Positions 35,401 to 45,339 of a stretch of DNA of 64,000 bases are shown piece after piece. Source of the DNA: Myrica gale. Its lineage: Eukaryota > Streptophyta > Magnoliopsida > Fagales > Myricaceae. The stretch spans positions 12,543,501 through 12,607,500 of the forward strand of contig OZ005606.1 in assembly GCA_963930655.1 (NCBI GenBank). The letters run 5' to 3'. The position numbers and the translations under genes were made by a program. Under the pieces are notes generated by a model. The model searched no databases and was not told the origin of the DNA. It saw only the letters and a list, made by a program, of their open reading frames with translations. Each line of letters begins with the position of its first letter. Position 1 is the first letter of the stretch.

Positions 35401-36360
35401 GCATTTAAGATGCACACGACAGAATATGCATCATAAAACCAGTGCAACAGAGAAGACACCAATTTAACAACGTCCATAAACGTTGAAGTTTATCAATGTA
35501 TGATGAATCTCAATGTCTTACTATTTTAGAACTACCGGATCGAATTATTATGTCCTTGTTCCAAAGATATACAATGGATTGCAAAATTTATTCGAAGCTG
35601 TTCTCCAGCCATTTCAAATTAAGTTGCACTGAATGGCGATAAAAATTACTGTTTGAGTTTCCTTCTAATCAAAATCGAATTCAAAGACGGGATAGAGTGT
35701 TTAGGAAGCCACAAATCTACACGAAAGAAATCACAGTAGTTCAACGAATATGAATTGCAAAACTCTCATCGTTGCAAGCTCGATAAATTACACATACCCC
35801 CAACTTGCAATTGCGTTGGCAGTGTTTTGTGGCTCCAATGGATCAGGAGGTGCAGGGTTTCTGCTGGTTTTGACGGCACAAAATCTACAACCACGGGTGC
35901 AAGTATCCCCAAGAACCATGATCGTGGCAGTTGCAACACCATCACCCCCTCCGTTCCAACACTCCCCAATGTTAGGACATTGAGCTTCTTCGCAGACCGT
36001 GTTGAGATTCAAGCGGGAAAGGGAGCCCTTCACCTGCTCATACCTCTCTCCCTGAGGCGCTCTCTGCCTCAACCACTCCGGCTTCTTCACATTCGGGTCT
36101 CTCCCGGTGTAGGGCCCTATGCATCCAGGGTAGGGGCCACTACTTTTCTCCGCCGAGGAATCCGACGGCGACTGCAGTGGTTTCGTGTCAATATTCGACG
36201 AATCCACGGCATTACAGCGGACTCTCATTCTCCCATAACCACGAGGCGAATGATTGTGAAAACAAATACTGGGAGGCGAGATTCTGGGATGTGGGAGTCT
36301 TCGAAATGGTACTGAGACTGGACAAGGGTTCGAAATCGATTGCTGTATCATTTTCCCCAT
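32498..36360 (-). CDS. LIP1P: Lipoyl synthase, plastid type
   Basis: Six exons: 36360-35798, 35362-35272, 35144-34987, 33940-33769, 32986-32876, 32581-32498. They total 1179 nt, giving 392 residues with all GT-AG junctions in phase. Residues 1 to about 75 are Ser/Arg/Pro-rich, fitting a plastid transit peptide. The auxiliary 4Fe-4S cluster cysteines are C123, C128 and C134 ([12 protein letters not shown]). The radical-SAM cysteines are C154, C158 and C161 (CTRGCRFC). Further blocks are [42 protein letters not shown] and the C-terminal RSSYRAGE, whose Ser ligates the auxiliary cluster. The enzyme inserts two sulfurs into protein-bound octanoyl groups to make lipoyl cofactor; the plastid isoform serves plastid pyruvate dehydrogenase. 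Choice of plastid over mitochondrial isoform rests on the transit-like N-terminus, the [14 protein letters not shown] block and overall length. Two in-frame ATGs (36360, 36351) are possible starts. Confidence 0.96.
33205..33470. repeat. SINE-like or promoter-derived repeat in LIP1P intron 4
   Basis: Contains AAGTGGTGATTTAACATGG and, shortly after, GGTCTTGAGTTTGATCTTG. These are spaced like Pol III A and B boxes and match a repeat type I know from many plant introns. No tail or target duplication was identified, so the class is uncertain. Confidence 0.3.
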
Positions 36361-38188
36361 TTCTGTTGAACTCAGTAGCTCCGTTATTCAGAAAGAGGAC
36401 TCGGGAAGAGAGATATCTGAGTGTGTTAGCTTGTGTGTCAAGGCTCTGCTCGTCTTCATTCTTAATTAGAGGTAGAGGAGAGTGGCCACTGGAGCTTCGG
36501 TTTCTCCGTCTGAAATTCGTACTAGACAGCCGTTTTTGTTGGTTGTTGGTTTGGTAGTATCAACTCCAAAGGCCAAAATCACTCCTAAAATGTCCAAGTA
36601 ATTTGTTAACTAAGAGCCACTGAGGCATAATGCATTGACTATGGCACCGGTTTCCCATCATTGGGGTTTAGTAGCAAGGACATGATCTCTTTTTACATAT
36701 TCTAACATTTTTTTTATATAAATTGTAATACTTTTTTACGAACTCCAACAAAATTTTCACTAATTCCAACAAAATATACACTACTTTCAACTATCATAAT
36801 TTTTTGTCCATCCAAACTCAGCATTATATATACCAATAAAATTGAAACTTCGAATGTCACTTTGAAAATATTTTCCTAGTTATTAAAATTTAATATCGTC
36901 TTCAACTACTGAAATTTATTGACCTGCAATTTCAAATAAGATTTTAATCTAAAAAATCGTCCCACATGACTTATTTATGACATGTAGTTTGATAGGACTT
37001 TTTTTTTAAGACGCAAAATGATAAATTTTGATAGTTAGAAGGTTGAACATAATCAATATAGTAATTTAGACCCAAAAACGACATGATCCGTAATTTAAGG
37101 GTGTAAAGTGAACAAAATTGAGATCCAAAATGTTCCTATATGTTTGCATACAGTAGTTGTTGAATGGTCCACGTTTTTATAAATTTGTAATTATCAGAAT
37201 ATCCTTTTATACTTAGATAATGAAGATTTGTGCTGTATCCATGGCGAGAGCTTATAGATAGCTTCCTTCAATTTTTGTATTTGGGTAATTAAGCTTCCTT
37301 TTATTTGAAATTAAGGGGTGGAATGAATGCCAAGCTAGTTAAAAAACATTACTTGTAGACTCCCTTGCTAGAGTGGTGCTGGGAGACCGTTGTTTATGAG
37401 CATTGAGGGCCGATGTTAAATCATTTGTGTAGTCAGCTATGAACTAGTTGCTGTAGCTCAACTATTATGGACAGGAATGAAGCTAGGTTTAGAAATATGG
37501 GGAAGGGGCGCAATTTCATTGAAATGCAAGGGCAAAATATACAAAAAGAATCAGTGTTTTTGCGTAAAGAACAAAAAAAAATCTTCTGAATTTTGGGTTA
37601 ACCCATACTTGGCCTTTTGTTTCGAGCCACAAGGTAATCCATAGTTTTCAATTTTTGGGCAATAGATATAATTAATATCAATTTTTTTTTGGGTATAAAT
37701 TATTGTCACAACTATCAAAATTTCTCATCCTGCTCCTCTTTTAAAATATTACTATTAAAATGAGCCAAAAATCGAACGGGCACGAAGCAATACCAGGCCC
37801 AAGTGGAGTCGTCATGCCTTTTTTTTCTTTTTTCTTTTTTACTTGACAATGTCGGAACATTTTATTGTTATTCAGTAAACCGTTATCACAAACAAGAATC
37901 TCTCTTGGCAGAGAGTCCAAATTAATATAGCCACAATGTCTATTGAGATCCTTTTTCGGGCCACCTTGAATATCTTTAGTTTGGTAATTCTTTGGTTTGT
38001 ATAGGACAAAAGAACTGTACAGATTCTGAAATTAGTCAAAATGTGCGTAAGCAACTGATCCGAACATTTGGTTAGAAAAAAAAAAAGAGATTGACATCAG
38101 CTGTCTCATTTTTTTGTCACTTTTCAAAGAGAAATCAATCTCGGAGAAAGTAAAATATTTTCGGCTAATTAGCAAACTTTGAACAAAC
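36361..38188. other. LIP1P upstream region and gene-poor spacer
   Basis: The first 150 bp are likely LIP1P promoter and 5' untranslated sequence. The rest holds degenerate repeat arms (36700-36800; 36840-37140) and no recognisable gene. Open frames at 36177-36557 are antisense to LIP1P exon 1. Confidence 0.5.
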
Positions 38189-39550
38189 TGTTTTAGACCC
38201 AAATAACTTAGAAGGGTGAATAGGTATATTAAAAAATTTCTACAACCCTCAAACAATGAACAATGAAATACAAAAACAATATTTAGCCCTTTAATAAAAT
38301 CTGAACTATATGGCAATGTATGAAGTCTATATTCAACGTAAACCAATATATTCAGATGTTCTTCATATGGACTCAGATGCTTTCAAATGACAATAAAACA
38401 AGCTAAACAACAGAATATGAGATAAACAAATCTGCTGTAAAACTCTGTGATGTTGCAGTAAACTACTTTAAATTCTGCAGCACCCTACCAAATGACAGAT
38501 TATTCACAAGTATATTAGCAACATATTTTTTTTTTATCTAAAAACAACACAATAAGATGTTGAATACACTTCTTACCCAGATCTACCTTTTACCTTTAAT
38601 CTTCTTGCAACAAGATTGACAATCCACCAAGATTGAGAATCTTTAATCATTTAAACAAGAACGATTAGCAAATAACAAGATAGATATAAAACTATAACAA
38701 CAACACAAATTCAACCACGATTGACACAAAAAAATTGTTGACGGAGAGAAACTTCCAAGTAGAACCTCTACGAGGAAGAAAAACTCTTCGGGACCTAGTC
38801 CAGCAAACAAATCACTAGAAACCGAATCTCGGTTACACGATGATCTATAAATTCAGCAACCCATGCTAATCTAATATCAATCGTAACCTTACTCAAACAT
38901 CCAACGTTTGAATCTGCAACTTGCAGGGGAGAGGAACTCCTATCCCGATCGGTTTCTTGATTCTTCTCAACGGAGCAATCTTCCTACTTGAACTCAAGTG
39001 ATTGCGCCTTCAGCACAGCTGGAACTCCAGCGACTTTCGAACTTCAGCAACTCCGAAGCTCTCTTGTTCAATCTAAGGATTGATATTTCATGATCAAACT
39101 GAGAGGATGAACAAAGATCTGATCTCCACGTTCAGATTACCAATCACTCTCAACAACAACAAGATCTAGAAGATGGTTTCTTGGAGGCTTTTCTTGAATC
39201 TCTGCGAAATCTTCAATTAAACGTTCTGGGTTACTTGCAAAAGGTTCAGAGAGGCTTTTATATAGTCAAGGAGGGTATTTCGAAGTCAAAGGACGCTGGG
39301 CATATTAAATGAGCGCACTTTCAGTTAAAACAGAATTTCTGTTATTCCTCTGCACAGTAGACTACTTCGAACTCCTTATCAAACTCTGCACAGCCTTTAC
39401 AAAAGTCAATAACCATCCTAAATCTTCACCACTTAAATCTCAAGAATGTTACATATGAAATTGTCACAAACCATGCCAACACGTAATGGATCTAACAAAC
39501 TTACTTAATCCTTTTCCTTAATTACATCAGTACTGTCGATCGGGTCAACA
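38189..39550 (-). mobile_element. Putative solo LTR, copia-like, minus strand
   Basis: In minus sense it starts TGTTGACCCGATCGAC and ends GGGTCTAAAACA, giving TG...CA termini over 1.36 kb. A TATA box (GACTATATAAAAGCCTC) sits about 290 bp from the 5' end, as in an LTR promoter. No coding region and no primer-binding site at either edge. The flanking five bases (CAAAC, ATATT) do not match, so the duplication is lost or the ends are misplaced. Confidence 0.5.
39256..39264 (-). promoter_or_regulatory. TATA box of the putative LTR
   Basis: The minus strand reads CTATATAAAAGCC. Position relative to the TGTTGACC end fits a U3 promoter. Confidence 0.45.
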
Positions 39551-39984
39551 ATATTAAGTAGAAACCATATATCGGATCAATATCAAAGAGCGAGGCTCCT
39601 TTTTTCTCTTATAGTTAAGAGGCCGCCACGGTTAATCAAGTCATTGGCTCTAGAAAGGATAATTAATCGAGTACCCTTTTCCCTCCTTCTACTTGGTTTC
39701 TAACTACTGTAACAATGACCATTTTTATGTCAGGTACTATTCCATAATGTCGTTGGGGCACACATGCATAAATAGTTCCCCGATTGGCCATTTCATTGCA
39801 ATTCTCTTTGGGACCTCGTAGTAGATACCTTCAGAGAGCCATATACACCAACCTCTGCTCCGATTCCAATATCGTAGCAGAAATAATCCAACTTTGAGAA
39901 AGAGAAACAATGAAACAAAAGAAAGTACTACAAGTCGCCATTATAACTTATTTTGATGAACGTCCCTGCAGGCTGCAGGGTAGT

Positions 39985-40580
39985 CGGTCTGAGGTTAGCT
40001 CAAAATGCAGCTAATTAGCTAGTCAGAACTTCATAAACTTTCTGCTGTGTGTATATTGTGTCTCGTAACTTGGACGTTTGATCTTATTTTGTTTTTGAGT
40101 CCTCTCGTTTTTTATGTAACATAGTATTCCTCCATAATAAGTGAGGGTAATTTAATAGTTGGGAGATAAACATCTGGAGAGTCTCTTAGTTGGCTTATAA
40201 TATAGAATATAATTATGGATACGACTCAATCTAAAAATTTCAGCCTATAATTTTGGGCCAAACTATGCTATAATAACCACCCGCACTTATGACTTCTTTC
40301 TAATGTGGGACAACATTTTTACGTACCCTCTCAGACGTGTATATTCAACAATTTCTCCTTCACGTCTGAGCCTATCACCACATTAATCCATTCCTCCTTC
40401 AGTGGTAGTCGGTTTTGAGATTAGCTCAAAATGTAGCTAATTAGTCATAACTTCATAAACTTTCTGTTGTGGTATTATGTCTCAGAACTTGGTTTGGTAT
40501 TATTTTATTTTTGAGTCTTGTCTGGCTTCTAATGTAATCATGACATTCCTCTCCTATAAGTGAGTATTTAATAAAATCGG
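39985..40580 (+). repeat. Direct repeat of a LINE 3' tail-like sequence
   Basis: Two copies, about 39985-40155 and 40408-40580, share TTAGCTCAAAATG(C/T)AGCTAATTAG, ACTTCATAAACTTTCTG and TTTTTGAGTC. The second ends AATAAAATCGGAGC, similar to the end of the decayed LINE near 44780. The intervening 250 bp is unrelated. Confidence 0.65.
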
Positions 40581-40638
40581 AGCTACCATCCTCCTAAAAA
40601 AATTCCTTTTCTTAACAAGTAAAAGTGATAATTGAGAT

Positions 40639-40800
40639 TAGGGTTGTTCAAAGCCACCGATAAAATCCGGTGGCACGGGCACCTGATTTTCGATATCCGG
40701 CCTAACCTGTGCTGGTGCCGGTGGTCTATTTTTTAGAAAACCCAGGGGGTTTTCCTGGTTCCGAGTACTGAAAACTGGGTTGTAATTTTTATTTTATTTT
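40639..40800. mobile_element. hAT left end
   Basis: Starts TAGGGTTGTTCAAAGCC and continues with the CCGG-rich subterminal repeats (AATCCGGTGGCACGGGCAC, GGTGCCGGTGG, GGTTCCGAG) shared with the other hAT elements here. The matching right end was not found; the element may be truncated or extend across the transporter fragment. Confidence 0.6.
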
Positions 40801-40809
40801 ATATTAAAC

Positions 40810-41390
40810 GATGTGTTTTTCGCAGTCACCCCCTATCTCAATTTCTTCTTCGATGTTTGCCTCTTTCCCTCCCTGGTCCCTTCCCTCTCCAAACTCCCTG
40901 CGAACAGGAGGCACAACCACCGTTCGCCGACCACTACAATTACTCTCATCTTTTCCCCTCCTTCACCCTTCGCCGACTACGTTCGACCTCCTCCTCGTGA
41001 AACGATGAGTCTCCTTGGGGACCCAAAGCTCGCGTCTTACCCGCAGCAGGTGATGCTATCATCTTCCCTCTTCCAACTCCGTTACTTCGATGGTCCTATC
41101 TCAGAAATTCTTATGCCTGTCTGTGATCCGGGTCGGATCGTGCTCCGTGGAGCATTAGGGCTCTGTTTATTTTCCACCTGTGATAGTTTTTTCCAGTGTG
41201 CTTCATTGTCTATGATGTCACCTCTAATTAATATTTTTCTTTGGGGCTTGAAAAGGGATCCACATGCACTTTCACGGAATGTATATTACGTAATTGTGGC
41301 TTCCACACTGGGCTTTTTACATCTCCTCACCTCATTGATGTCCGAGAAAGATTTCGTCTGGATGAGTGAGTTTTCTGAATCCTTAAATAG
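40810..41390 (+). other. Coding-like sequence of unknown origin
   Basis: Open frames read 41005-41421 (MSLLGDPKLASYPQQVMLSS and onward) with Pro/Ser-rich sequence before it. No family is recognised. It lies between a hAT end and the transporter fragment and may be captured or chimeric sequence. Confidence 0.25.
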
Positions 41391-41582
41391 ATGGCTTACC
41401 ATTCAATCTGTGGGAATGTAGCGTTCTTTTCAGTGGGAATTGGCCCCATTTGCTGGGTTTTGATATCCGAAATCTTCCCTTTGAGACTGCGGGCTCAAGC
41501 AGCTGCACTTGGGACTGTGGGTTACAGGGTGTGCAGTGGCCTGGTTGATTTCAGATTTGCCTACAAAACATGTTTAGTCTGA
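41391..41582 (+). pseudogene. Sugar/polyol transporter fragment
   Basis: Reads GNVAFFSVGIGPICWVLISE, then IFPLRLRAQAAALGTVGYRV-CSGLV. This matches the MFS sugar porter signature in which a transmembrane helix with GPI.W is followed by SEIFPLRLRAQ. The closest type I recognise is plant polyol/monosaccharide transporters of the PLT4 kind. About 50 of the roughly 500 residues are present, the similarity stops at VDFRFAY, and no flanking exons were found. Dead fragment. Confidence 0.8.
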
Positions 41583-42314
41583 AAAAGTGTGTTTCCTTGA
41601 TATATGATTTCAGATTGAATTTTCTTGTGACCATTGTTATATTATGAGGTTTGTATACAGATCAAGCAGTAAGTAATGAACCAATCAAGAGGCAACGCAG
41701 GTGGAATTCTGAAGGCCTGAAAGTTCCAAAGCTTCTGATTTTGGAATTTTGTAATGATAGTTGATTAATATCTAAGTAGTCTTCCTTTTATTTATGGACA
41801 ATTCCACCACCACAAATTACTTTGGCTTTCCCTGTATGATTTCATTTTACCACTTCTACTATATAAACCATTATAACATTTCACCGAACTATTTTGCATC
41901 TCCATGTGGCTTTTGGTCTCTGGAATATAATATATTGATACATTCACTTTGTTTTATTTTATTTAGATAATGGATACATTTGTCACAAGAACGCCACGCA
42001 GCGTGAAGTCATCTAATACTCCTAGCGTGGAGTTAGCACGGTACATGTATTGTAATATTTTTAGTCTTTAATTTTTGATATTATAATTGTAAGACAATTT
42101 TTAGCATTATAAAGGGAAAAAAATTCTTGTCATTTCGTCTTTAGAATTCGACCCTCTTGAATTTTGGTCCTGGTTCCGCCACTGCCTTCAGCAGTGTTTT
42201 TCAAACGCTGGTGAAGATATTAAAAAAATGTTGTTGTAAACTCCAGAGTCTACATCAGCGTTTTTCAATTGTCTCTAGTGGTGTTTTAGACCTTCAGCAA
42301 CGTTTTTTTTAAAA
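41583..42314. other. Spacer, no gene seen
   Basis: AT-rich. A block 42160-42310 repeats GC(A)GTGTTTTTC-like motifs (TCAGCAGTGTTTTTCAAACGC, CATCAGCGTTTTTCAAT, CAGCAACGTTTTTT) related to the CACTA-like repeats that follow. Confidence 0.5.
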
Positions 42315-42531
42315 CACTGCAAAAAATATCATCCGAATTAGGATCTTTAGCGGCGGTCTCGACCATTGCTATATGACCGCCGCTATAGACCCGAAGTCTT
42401 CACCAGCGGTTGCAAAAAATGCCGCTATAGCCTACTGCGACGGTCATATATCGGCGGTCAAGGCTAAAAAATCGCTGCTAAAGCTTTAGCAGTGGTTTCC
42501 GACCATGGCTAAAGGTCGCTTTTTTGTAGTG
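42315..42531. mobile_element. CACTA-like mini-element
   Basis: Ends are CACTGCAAAAAATATC on the left and CACTACAAAAAAGCGACC read inward from the right. The interior is packed with alternating-orientation motifs (TAGCGGCGGTC, GACCGCCGCTATAG, TGCCGCTATAGCC, ATCGGCGGTC), the subterminal repeat style of CACTA elements. The flanking three bases differ, so the duplication is not confirmed. Confidence 0.6.
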
Positions 42532-42799
42532 TGTGCAAATGATGGAGTGCCCAAAGCATAATGTTCATTTTTTTCTTATCCCGCTTCTCCTTTTCAATGG
42601 CAGAGTTACCACTTGGTGAAGATTGTATTGGTGCTGATGGTGTACTGAAGCTGCTTTTGCTACTGCTTTATTATTCATGTTTTTAGTTTTTTATATTAAT
42701 GAATTACGATTATTAAAATAAATTTGTATTACAAATTAAAAATGCAGGTATTTTTTATAAATATAGATGTTGCAACTTTTTTTCTTTTGGGTAAAAAAA

Positions 42800-43022
42800 A
42801 CCGTTGGCACAGACCTTTAGCGGCGGTCACAAAAACGCTACTATAGATGTTTAAACGCAGACCAAAATCAACATACATCAACGTTTTTAACAAACGCCGC
42901 AATAGAGTAGAAACGCTACAAAAAAAATCGGGTATATAGTGACGGTCACAAACGCCGCTAGACGACCTCCGCTATAGACCGACGGTCTTCACTAACGGTC
43001 CCGAAAACCGCCGCTATAGCTT
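42800..43022. mobile_element. Second CACTA-like repeat block
   Basis: Same motif set (CTTTAGCGGCGGTCACAAAAACGC, ACGCCGCAATAGAG, CCGCCGCTATAGC) and an internal CGCTACAAAAAAAATCG. Ends not resolved. Confidence 0.5.
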
Positions 43023-43099
43023 GCAGGTTGGAATGAGACGGTTCTATTTTAGCTCTTAGGATCGAGAACATGTCTCTTCAAATTATCCATTCTAAAATT

Positions 43100-44800
43100 T
43101 GGTTGTTTTCGAGACAAGTGGATCGGTTGATCTGGTGTTAGTCATTTAATGGTAAGTTCTCTACAACATCTACTTGTGATGTGTCTCAGCTTAAAGGTAA
43201 CTCGTTTACTTTTTATGATTAGATTTGGCATAAATATTACCTAGACGTATGTCTCTTTCTACGTGGCATGTCAATCATAGGGCTCTTAGTGTTAATATCC
43301 GTATTCAATTTTTGGGCATTCCTTTAGTCTCTCGCTATGATTGTTGTTCCTCACGTTGCGTGGAGATCAATATAGATCATGTTCTTATAACAAGCAAATT
43401 TATTCAATCTTGGTTTGATAGAATATCCTTATGGTTTCATGAGCCTAAAAAGAATTCTCAACTTGAGATTCTTATAATATTATACCTATTGTTGTGACGT
43501 GGTGCTTGTGGTTGTGTCGTTGTAAAGTGAGGATGTAAGGTATTAAGTGTCCTGTTTTGAATCTTTGGTAAAAATTTCGATATTGGCTAATGAATATCTC
43601 GAGGCAAATTACACAAGTTGCAAAGTTATCGTACGAAGATTATTCTAGTTCTGAAAGCTTTTGGGTGTACTGTTTGTTTTCTAAAGCCTAGTCGGGTATT
43701 CGCAGTCTATTGGACTCGTCCTATAAGCTTAATATTGATGGCAGCTACTTTGGCAATCCTGTTAATTGTGGTGGTAGGGTTGTTTGAAATGGGCAGGGAG
43801 AGTTTTATGGCTGGTTTCTATTCTTATAATGACCTCGGTATCAATATGATAGGTGAGTTGTTTGTAACTTTAGATGGATTACGTCTCTGCAACGATTTTG
43901 AGTTCTTTTCGGTTATTCTAGAGACATATTCTCGTGTTGTTCCACTAGTTAGTCTCAAGATCTTGTTCTCATTGGCATCTTTGAGATTTTTGGAAGGAAT
44001 TAAGGGAGCTAATTCCTTAAATAGTTGTTTCTTTTGGGGGGGGGGAACACTTTTCATCCACAAACTATCATAGGTTTTGCATTTTGGATTCTAAACTACT
44101 AGTTTTGAGACATTGCACCCTCTAACGACCAATCTTAGACACTTAAGGGAAATTGTCAAATTTTTAGACATTTTTTATCCTCCAACTACTAATGTTAGAC
44201 ACTTTGCACCCTCCTTCCAACAAAAATATCCTTGAGAATTTAATGAATTTACAATAAATATCTTAAATATATGCAAAGTGGATCAAGGGCACTATCATCA
44301 ATTTAGTCTAAAAATTTGACAGATGATGCAAAATGTTTAAGATTGATAGTTAGAAAGTGCAATGTCTCAAGAGTGGTAGTTTAGAGTGCAAAATGCAAAA
44401 CATATGGTAGTTCGCAAGTGAAAAATATATTTTCCCCTTCTTTTTGCCATGTATACCGAGAAGGAAATTGTGTAGTTGACTACTTTCTATGGCGGGAGCT
44501 AACAGGTCAAATTGTATTTATTCCTCTATGACTCATCTCCCTTGGGAGATCGTTCGTTCTATTCGCACTTATGTGGAAATTGCCTCAGTTTAGATATAAT
44601 ACGTGATTGCATTATTTATCCAAAAAAAAGTGATTGCATTATTTGGCTTGTCTCATTGATTTGTTTTAGGTTTTTGATGGTTTTTTAGCATGAATTTAGG
44701 TGTTTCACTTGTAGTCGGTCAAGTTTAATTGTTACCACGATATTCCTCCACCATAAGTGAGGTTTTTCTAATAAATTCGGACTTGCTGATGTCTCTCCTT
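43100..44800 (+). mobile_element. Heavily decayed LINE 3' half
   Basis: The frame at 43210-43495 reads like a LINE zf-RVT region (IWHKYYLDVCLSTWHVNHRAL, IPLVSRYDCCSSRCVE, INIDHVL). Around 43712 the RNase H start is recognisable in shifted frames (WTRPISLILM..., overlapping a VDGSYFGNPVN reading). The C-terminal part appears at 44450-44600 beyond the inserted MITE. It ends in a tail (AATAAATTCGGACTTGC, 44770) like that near 40575. Many shifts and stops. Confidence 0.6.
44046..44432. mobile_element. Foldback MITE (family A), inside the decayed LINE
   Basis: Arms are inverted: CATAGGTTTTGCATTTTGGA and TTTTGAGACATTGCACCCTC on the left; ATATGTTTTGCATTTTGCAC and CTTGAGACATTGCACTTTC read inward from the right. 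Same family as 92-452. It splits LINE RNase H sequence. Confidence 0.8.
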
Positions 44801-45069
44801 AAAAAAGAAAAAAGAAAAAAGGAAAAAAGAAAAAAAGACGATGAAGTTTGTTAGCATCTCTTGAATATCAATGGATCATAAGGCGAAGAACCATGAGTCC
44901 CTGTTTCCAAATGGCTGCAATTTGAGCCCATATCTCTTTAAAATCAATGGAACATTACGAACCATTGACCATTTACAAAAGGGTTCTGGTTTGATCTGTA
45001 TCTCTTCAAGATCAATGGAGCACAGCAGTACATTTGACCAAGTTGAATGGAACATCTATGGATCCTATG

Positions 45070-45215
45070 TATATCAAAGTTCTTGATACCAGCTCACGGG
45101 AAAATATTTGAGCAAAGAGTCGTATGATCATGCATCCCCTTGTGAACCTTGAGGCTTGAAGAATCAGCTGATAAATCAGCATATGACCTCCATCACCAGC
45201 TACTGCAACCATATA
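45070..45215 (-). repeat. Degenerate duplicate of the FYR/WD40 last exon
   Basis: In minus sense it reads MVAVAGDGGHMLIYQLI, paralleling LAVADDRGQLVVYIQS of the real last exon at 45446-45340. The flanking CTTGATACCAGCTC (45090) parallels CTTGATGCCAGCTC (45282). So the 3' end of the gene was tandemly duplicated and the distal copy decayed. Confidence 0.6.
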
Positions 45216-45339
45216 CATTTGAGCAAGCTGAATGCGGAACTTTAGAGATGTAGGCTGTTGGGCCATACAAAAATCAAGGTTCTTGATGCCAGCTCCCACA
45301 AAAAACCACGAAGCAAAAACTGGTATTTGGTTCTGCTTG

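Noticed and set aside
35750-36557. Plus-strand open frames of up to 186 residues
   Set aside because: Antisense to LIP1P exon 1, low-complexity and without family resemblance.
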